From positions 1 to 9,643 of the forward strand of contig JALOMM010000039.1 of assembly GCA_025455535.1 (NCBI GenBank): 9,643 bases of DNA. The letters are read 5' to 3'. Below, one piece after another: positions 5,928-9,643 of the stretch. Within the stretch, counting starts at the first letter, position 1, and each line of letters begins with the position of its first letter. A program made the position numbers and the translations under genes. The notes beneath the pieces were generated by a model. That model saw only the letters and a program-made list of their open reading frames with translations. It made no database searches and was not told where the DNA came from. The stretch is from Bacteroidales bacterium. Lineage in GTDB: Bacteria > Bacteroidota > Bacteroidia > Bacteroidales > VadinHA17.

Positions 5928-7238
5928 TTATTCCAGTTTAAGTTTACCGCTGAGAGAGAGGCCCACCACTGTCATCTTCTCATCAAGCACCTCTTCGGGC
6001 ACTTTAATGAACCAGACCCCGGCATGGCTGCTCCATGAGGGTCTGAGAAACTCCTTCACCTCAAGAGAGGTTCCGTTTCCGATCACAACCGCCTTGTTAA
6101 TCCTGTTTTTAACCCCTTCAAGCATGAGCTCACCGCCGGCATCACCGGTAAAGAAGAGGTATACCATCGTGCTGTCCCGGTTCATGGTTGACGGTCCGTC
6201 AAAGTGACCCTCGGGCAGTCCTGCCCTGGTGCCGTAAATGGCTTCTTTGTGCTTTGAGGTCCATCGGCCGAGGTCTCTCAGCACCTGCTGCTGCTCCTCC
6301 GGTATGGTGCCGTCAGGCTCAGGGCCTATGTCAAGAAGAAGGTTGCCTCCCATGCCAATGCATTCGGCAAATATGCGTATCACCTGAAGTGAGCTTTTGT
6401 AGTTTGTGTCATTGCCCTGATAGCCCCATGAATCATTTATTGTCATGCATAGCTCCCAGTGTTTGTCTGCCGGCCGCTTTGAAGGAAGACCCTGTTCCGG
6501 CGTGGCATAATCGCCATACCCTGCCAGGCGTGAATTAATGATGGCCGATGGATTGTGATCGAGTATCATCTTTCTTATCTCCGGCGCCCTCCACCTTTCT
6601 GCACTCTGTTCCCAGTCGCCGTCAAACCAGTAAAGATCAGGGCTGAACTCCCTGGCGATCTCATTTATCTGCCCGTGATTGAACTTTACAAACCTCTCCC
6701 ACCTTGCAGAATCGGATTCATATCTCTTCTCCCTTCCTGTGAAATTAGGATAGTCAGGATGTGACCAGTCAAGGAGTGAATAATACAGCCCGACCTTCAG
6801 GTCTGCCTTACGGAGCGCCCTGACAAAGGGTTTGATCAGGTCACGCTCTGCCGGGGTGGAGTCAACCACGTTAAGCCTGCTCAGCTTTGTGTCCCAGAGG
6901 GCGACACCGTCATGATGCTTTGTTGTCAGCACGGCATATTTCGCTCCGCTCTCCCTGATGAGCCTTACCCATGCCTCAGGGTCATACGAGGAGGCAGTAA
7001 AGCCGTTGAGCTGTTTCATATACTCATCATAGGGAATGTATCCGTTAAAGAAAGACCATGACTCATCGATGCCGTTCACCGAATAGATGCCCCAGTGGAT
7101 AAAAATGCCAAGCCTTGCATTCTCAAACCATTCCATCTTGCTTTCGCTTTTCTGCTGTGCGCCGGCCGTAACGGCAACAAGGACAAACAGTAACACAACA
7201 AGGAATTTTTTGCCTTTCTTACTCTCCTTAAGATTCAT
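5928..7238 (-). CDS. Secreted GH29 alpha-L-fucosidase (436 aa, first of tandem pair)
   Basis: A second GH29 alpha-L-fucosidase with the same domain plan but clearly a different protein. A basic, hydrophobic signal peptide covers about residues 1-27, ending T-A-G-A-Q. H-W-G is at 48-50 and K-H-H-D-G-V at 107-112. The nucleophile is Asp206 in L-Y-W-F-D-G-D-W, and the likely acid/base is Glu248 in A-T-P-E-Q. The 42-residue spacing between them matches what I recall for characterised GH29 enzymes. W-E at 261-262 aligns with a W-E in the neighbour. The short C-terminal beta region (about 340-436) may pack against the barrel. The ATG follows the stop of the GNAT-like gene by 17 nt, and the next fucosidase begins 11 nt after this stop. 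No Shine-Dalgarno sequence is evident. The pair may differ in preferred linkage, but I cannot tell which enzyme takes which. Confidence 0.93.
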   Translation of the reverse strand: MNLKESKKGKKFLVVLLFVLVAVTAGAQQKSESKMEWFENARLGIFIHWGIYSVNGIDESWSFFNGYIPYDEYMKQLNGFTASSYDPEAWVRLIRESGAKYAVLTTKHHDGVALWDTKLSRLNVVDSTPAERDLIKPFVRALRKADLKVGLYYSLLDWSHPDYPNFTGREKRYESDSARWERFVKFNHGQINEIAREFSPDLYWFDGDWEQSAERWRAPEIRKMILDHNPSAIINSRLAGYGDYATPEQGLPSKRPADKHWELCMTINDSWGYQGNDTNYKSSLQVIRIFAECIGMGGNLLLDIGPEPDGTIPEEQQQVLRDLGRWTSKHKEAIYGTRAGLPEGHFDGPSTMNRDSTMVYLFFTGDAGGELMLEGVKNRINKAVVIGNGTSLEVKEFLRPSWSSHAGVWFIKVPEEVLDEKMTVVGLSLSGKLKLE

Positions 7239-7255
7239 GATTGTCAGGGTTTTAT

Positions 7256-8380
7256 TCAGGAAAAATCAAATCCGGAAATGTATGCCGGGTTATCGTAAAA
7301 CTTCTCCTTTTCACTTTCCGTCACTCCGGAGAAGGAGGCATATACCAGTCCGGGCTTCGCATTCAGCATCCTGTTAAGCATGCCCATCCTTCTGTTGGTT
7401 CTCAGAGTCTCATACAGTTCAGAATGATCATCGAGCCATGTCAGAGCCGTATGATATCCCTCCTCCGCACATACGGCCTCAAAGAGATCGGGAAGGTGAT
7501 CTTCATACCCTTTGCGGCAGTAGATTGCCCCCAGCACCAGATACCTGAATTTGCCCGGGTTGAACAGCCTCCGGAAGAAAGGCGTTGCAGGCAGTACTTT
7601 CATTATCATCCAGCCCCAGACACCGGGAATATTTACCACCCTGTATTCTGCCGGGATAGCGCAGACACCCGCAATGATCTCATTGCCTTTTCTCTTTACA
7701 TAATACCTGTTCCTGTAGAATGAGAACTCATCTGTGTAGAAACAGTAGTCAGCATATTGTCGTGCGAGCAGGCGTGACATCTCCGGCTGCCCTTCCGGTG
7801 CGAGCAAGGCGACCGACCGGTCGCTGCGGGGGCTGAAGCGGCTGAAAGCGACAGTCAGGAACGAGCGGATATACTCATAACCGGCCTGGTGTATCAGGTT
7901 TTTAGACCTCTCGTTCTTGCTCTCGATATAGGCATACATGACATGCGGACACTCCGGCTGTGAATGATCATGCTCCGGGTGATGGCCGGGACCTCTGAAC
8001 ATAGACAGAAGGTTGTGTTTGAACCCCTCTTCCACATGAGACAGCCGCTGGCCTCTTCCCCCCGGTGTCCCTGCAGTCTGGAAAGCGCTCTGTATGGCAA
8101 GGTAACGGAGATATGTCGAATCATACTCCCTGCCGCAGCCCTGGGTCTTCCTGCGGCAAAGCCCAACCACTCCCATCAGGCTGCTCTTCTTGTAAAGGGC
8201 AAGAAAATAAAGACTGTCACCATAGGCGCCTGCCTTTTCGGAGATGTTGTGTATCGTCCAGCGCATCCCCCCTTCGGATCCCTGAACGGTCTTCTCCAGC
8301 AACGCGGTGATATCTTCATTGATCGAGTCAACCTTCTTCAGCTCCAGTCTTTTATAATCAAGTATGTTGGCGTGTTCCAT
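7256..8380 (-). CDS. Unrecognised protein, possibly a two-lobed GNAT-like acyltransferase
   Basis: I do not recognise a named family for this 374-residue cytoplasmic protein (no signal peptide, no membrane helix). Its first half resembles an N-acetyltransferase fold. Strands at about 57-75 are followed by L-R-Y-L-A-I-Q (91-97), then a Gly/Arg-rich P-G-G-R-G-Q-R-L (106-113) that could be a CoA pyrophosphate loop. The typical ending comes at about 147-180: A-Y-I-E-S-K-N-E-R-S, a helix, then A-G-Y-E-Y-I-R-S-F. A second lobe (about 190-345) may repeat the fold, with L-G-A-I-Y-C-R-K-G-Y-E-D followed by a helix. A His-rich insert, H-H-P-E-H-D-H (133-139), interrupts the first lobe. The gene follows ispD by 18 nt and precedes the fucosidases by 17 nt. 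Its substrate is unknown, and the GNAT assignment is an inference from pattern only. The reading frame and codon usage look like those of a real gene. Confidence 0.8.
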   Translation of the reverse strand: MEHANILDYKRLELKKVDSINEDITALLEKTVQGSEGGMRWTIHNISEKAGAYGDSLYFLALYKKSSLMGVVGLCRRKTQGCGREYDSTYLRYLAIQSAFQTAGTPGGRGQRLSHVEEGFKHNLLSMFRGPGHHPEHDHSQPECPHVMYAYIESKNERSKNLIHQAGYEYIRSFLTVAFSRFSPRSDRSVALLAPEGQPEMSRLLARQYADYCFYTDEFSFYRNRYYVKRKGNEIIAGVCAIPAEYRVVNIPGVWGWMIMKVLPATPFFRRLFNPGKFRYLVLGAIYCRKGYEDHLPDLFEAVCAEEGYHTALTWLDDHSELYETLRTNRRMGMLNRMLNAKPGLVYASFSGVTESEKEKFYDNPAYISGFDFS

Positions 8381-8398
8381 CAGGCAGGTCTGTGTTTG

Positions 8399-9070
8399 CT
8401 ATTTTACGATTCGCAGAAGCGCCTGAGCCACCAGAAGGTCCTCAGGAGTGGTAATCTTGATGTTCTCCCTGTTGCCGTGGGTAAGGTGTATGGTGACCCC
8501 TGAGGCCTCTGCAACAGTGGCGTCATCGGTGAAGGATGGGTCAAAGGGACGGTCGTATGCCCTCTTTATCAGCCTGCCGTTAAACACCTGCGGGGTCTGT
8601 ATGAGCCTTACCTCTCCCCTGGGAAAGGGGCGGCTGTCATACCCGGCAAGAAGCCTTACTGAGTCTGCTGGCTCGATAAAAGGAATAGCAGAGCCGAACT
8701 CTTCGGCATCAGCAAAGCACCTCCAGACAGTGTCATGGCTTACCAGCGGCCTCACCCCGTCATGAATGGCTACGAGAGACTCCTCGTCCACTGCACCGAG
8801 GCCTGCTTTTACGGAATGGAATCGCTCCTCCCCGCCCGGCACAACCCGGTGACTTATGCCAAATGAGTGCTCCGTGACAAGGGTTTGCCAGAGTGGAATA
8901 TGTTCTTCGGGCAGCACTACAATCAGTGCAATGTGTTTGTCAAAGGTGAAGAAACGCTCGATTGTGTGCATCAGCAGCGGCCTGCCCTCGAGAAGTAGGA
9001 ACTGTTTCGGAACCGAGGATCTCATCCTCAGTCCGCTTCCGCCTGCAACTATTACACAGTACTTTTTCAC
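8399..9070 (-). CDS. ispD: 2-C-methyl-D-erythritol 4-phosphate cytidylyltransferase
   Basis: IspD joins CTP and 2-C-methyl-D-erythritol 4-phosphate to make CDP-methylerythritol, the third step of the non-mevalonate isoprenoid pathway, in the cytoplasm. From the chosen GTG start (9070) the protein has 223 residues, normal for the family. Visible motifs are the nucleotide-binding I-V-A-G-G-S-G-L-R-M near the N-terminus with the basic P-K-Q-F-L after it, P-G-G-E-E-R-F-H-S-V in the middle, A-I-H-D-G-V-R-P-L, T-P-Q-V-F, F-T-D-D-A-T, and the closing G-N-R-E-N-I-K-I-T-T-P-E-D. No in-frame ATG lies near the start. A TTG at 9100 would add ten residues that are not typical of the family, whereas the GTG is preceded by GGAGAAGG and gives the usual V/M-K-K-Y start. 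The neighbours are the acyl-CoA ligase gene (52 nt upstream) and the GNAT-like gene (18 nt downstream). Confidence 0.95.
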   Translation of the reverse strand: MKKYCVIVAGGSGLRMRSSVPKQFLLLEGRPLLMHTIERFFTFDKHIALIVVLPEEHIPLWQTLVTEHSFGISHRVVPGGEERFHSVKAGLGAVDEESLVAIHDGVRPLVSHDTVWRCFADAEEFGSAIPFIEPADSVRLLAGYDSRPFPRGEVRLIQTPQVFNGRLIKRAYDRPFDPSFTDDATVAEASGVTIHLTHGNRENIKITTPEDLLVAQALLRIVK

Positions 9071-9078
9071 CCTTCTCC
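9071..9078 (-). promoter_or_regulatory. Ribosome binding site supporting the GTG start of ispD
   Basis: GGAGAAGG on the minus strand ends right before the GTG at 9070, with the GGAG core four bases from it. It is the best Shine-Dalgarno-like sequence in the window and favours the GTG over the TTG at 9100. Confidence 0.5.
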
Positions 9079-9122
9079 ATTTGTCATGAGGGTCACCCAA
9101 TGCTATGAGAGCTCCCGGAGTG

Positions 9123-9643
9123 CTATTCTCTCATATACAGATAGCGTTTGATGCTCTTCTTCGGCGTTTTTGCAAACTCCTCAGGATGTATCCGGAACTT
9201 CGTCACAGCCATATATTCCGGCAGGTGGTTATTGACATCCTTCCGTATTGTCTCAAGCGCTTCGGGAAGGGTCTCCTCAGTTATGCCGTCCTTGTTAAGC
9301 TGCTCATAATCAGGAAATATGAGGCCAACAAGCTTATGTTCCTCGGAGATGACGACAGACTCGGTAACGTACCTGTAGTTATTTATCAGTGTCTCTATCT
9401 CTTCCGGATATATGTTCTTGCCTGAGGGGCCCAGCAGCATGTTTTTGCTTCTCCCCTTGATATAGATATTGCCATCCTTGTCAATGACGCCCAGGTCTCC
9501 GGTATGAAGCCATCCCTCCTCATCAATGACCCCCTTTGTGGCAGCTTCGTTCTTGTAATAGCCAAGCATGACATTATCTCCCCGGAGTATGATCTCCCCG
9601 ACAATATTTTCCTGGTCCGGAGAGTCTATCTTCACCTCAAGGG
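9123..9643 (-). CDS. AMP-forming long-chain acyl-CoA synthetase (C-terminal part, cut by window edge)
   Basis: The last 173 or so residues of an adenylate-forming enzyme that activates a fatty acid with ATP and transfers it to CoA. The frame stays open to the window edge (L-E-V-K-I-D-S-P-D), so the true start lies beyond 9643. The GTG at 9635 is internal, not a start. Visible family motifs are G-E-I-I-L-R-G, then G-Y-Y-K-N-E, the A7-type W-L-H-T-G-D-L-G, the A8 hinge K-G-R-S-K-N-M-L-L-G with G-K-N-I-Y-P-E-E-I-E, and near the C-terminus K-T-P-K-K-S-I-K-R-Y-L-Y, which carries the lysine-rich motif of the A10 type. The strongly conserved P-loop region of the N-terminal domain is not in the window. 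Homologues are usually 550-600 residues and membrane-associated. The acyl chain preference cannot be read from this part. The gene heads the visible part of the minus-strand run leading to ispD. Confidence 0.9.
   Translation of the reverse strand, partial: LEVKIDSPDQENIVGEIILRGDNVMLGYYKNEAATKGVIDEEGWLHTGDLGVIDKDGNIYIKGRSKNMLLGPSGKNIYPEEIETLINNYRYVTESVVISEEHKLVGLIFPDYEQLNKDGITEETLPEALETIRKDVNNHLPEYMAVTKFRIHPEEFAKTPKKSIKRYLYMRE

Noticed and set aside
4480..7238. Polysaccharide utilisation locus
   Set aside because: No SusC/SusD-like genes, other glycosidases or sulfatases are in the window. Two fucosidases alone do not define one.
8399..9100. TTG at 9100 as the start of ispD
   Set aside because: It adds ten residues untypical of the family and has no ribosome binding site, while GTG at 9070 has GGAGAAGG just before it.

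Overview
The window looks like chromosomal DNA from a member of the Bacteroidota, probably Bacteroidales or a close relative. The grounds are a Reg_prop/Y_Y_Y sensor histidine kinase paired with a LytTR response regulator, secreted GH29 fucosidases, weak or absent Shine-Dalgarno sequences at most starts, and the protein sequence style. I cannot name a genus.

Layout. (1) Bases 1-171 hold the 3' end of a GIY-YIG nuclease gene on the + strand, cut by the window edge. (2) Bases 172-450 hold no normal gene. This stretch contains a degenerate tRNA-like sequence (closest, from memory, to tRNA-Val with a GAC anticodon) broken up by 16-nt palindromes of the form TCCGCC-N4-GGCGGA, with a further copy beyond it. 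(3) Bases 451-4200 encode a + strand two-component pair: a large periplasmic-propeller sensor kinase of the LytS/YehU type and, 24 nt later, a LytTR response regulator. (4) Bases 4201-4479 separate convergent genes and hold a small hairpin and a strong nested intrinsic terminator on the + strand. (5) Bases 4480-9643 form a tightly packed minus-strand run. In transcription order it is: the end of an AMP-forming acyl-CoA ligase gene, ispD, an unrecognised GNAT-like gene, and two different secreted GH29 alpha-L-fucosidase genes.

How they may work together. The kinase and regulator clearly form one signalling system. Its two-propeller sensor suggests a periplasmic ligand, but nothing in the window ties it to the fucosidases, which lie convergent to it behind the terminator. 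The two fucosidases would trim terminal fucose from glycans outside the cytoplasmic membrane. Their short spacing to the GNAT-like gene and ispD suggests shared transcription with housekeeping genes. No SusC/SusD pair, sulfatase or fucose-catabolism gene is visible, so this is not a complete polysaccharide utilisation locus. The most unusual part is the 172-360 region, where a GIY-YIG gene end, a tRNA fragment and a palindrome family meet. This could be the footprint of a small mobile unit.
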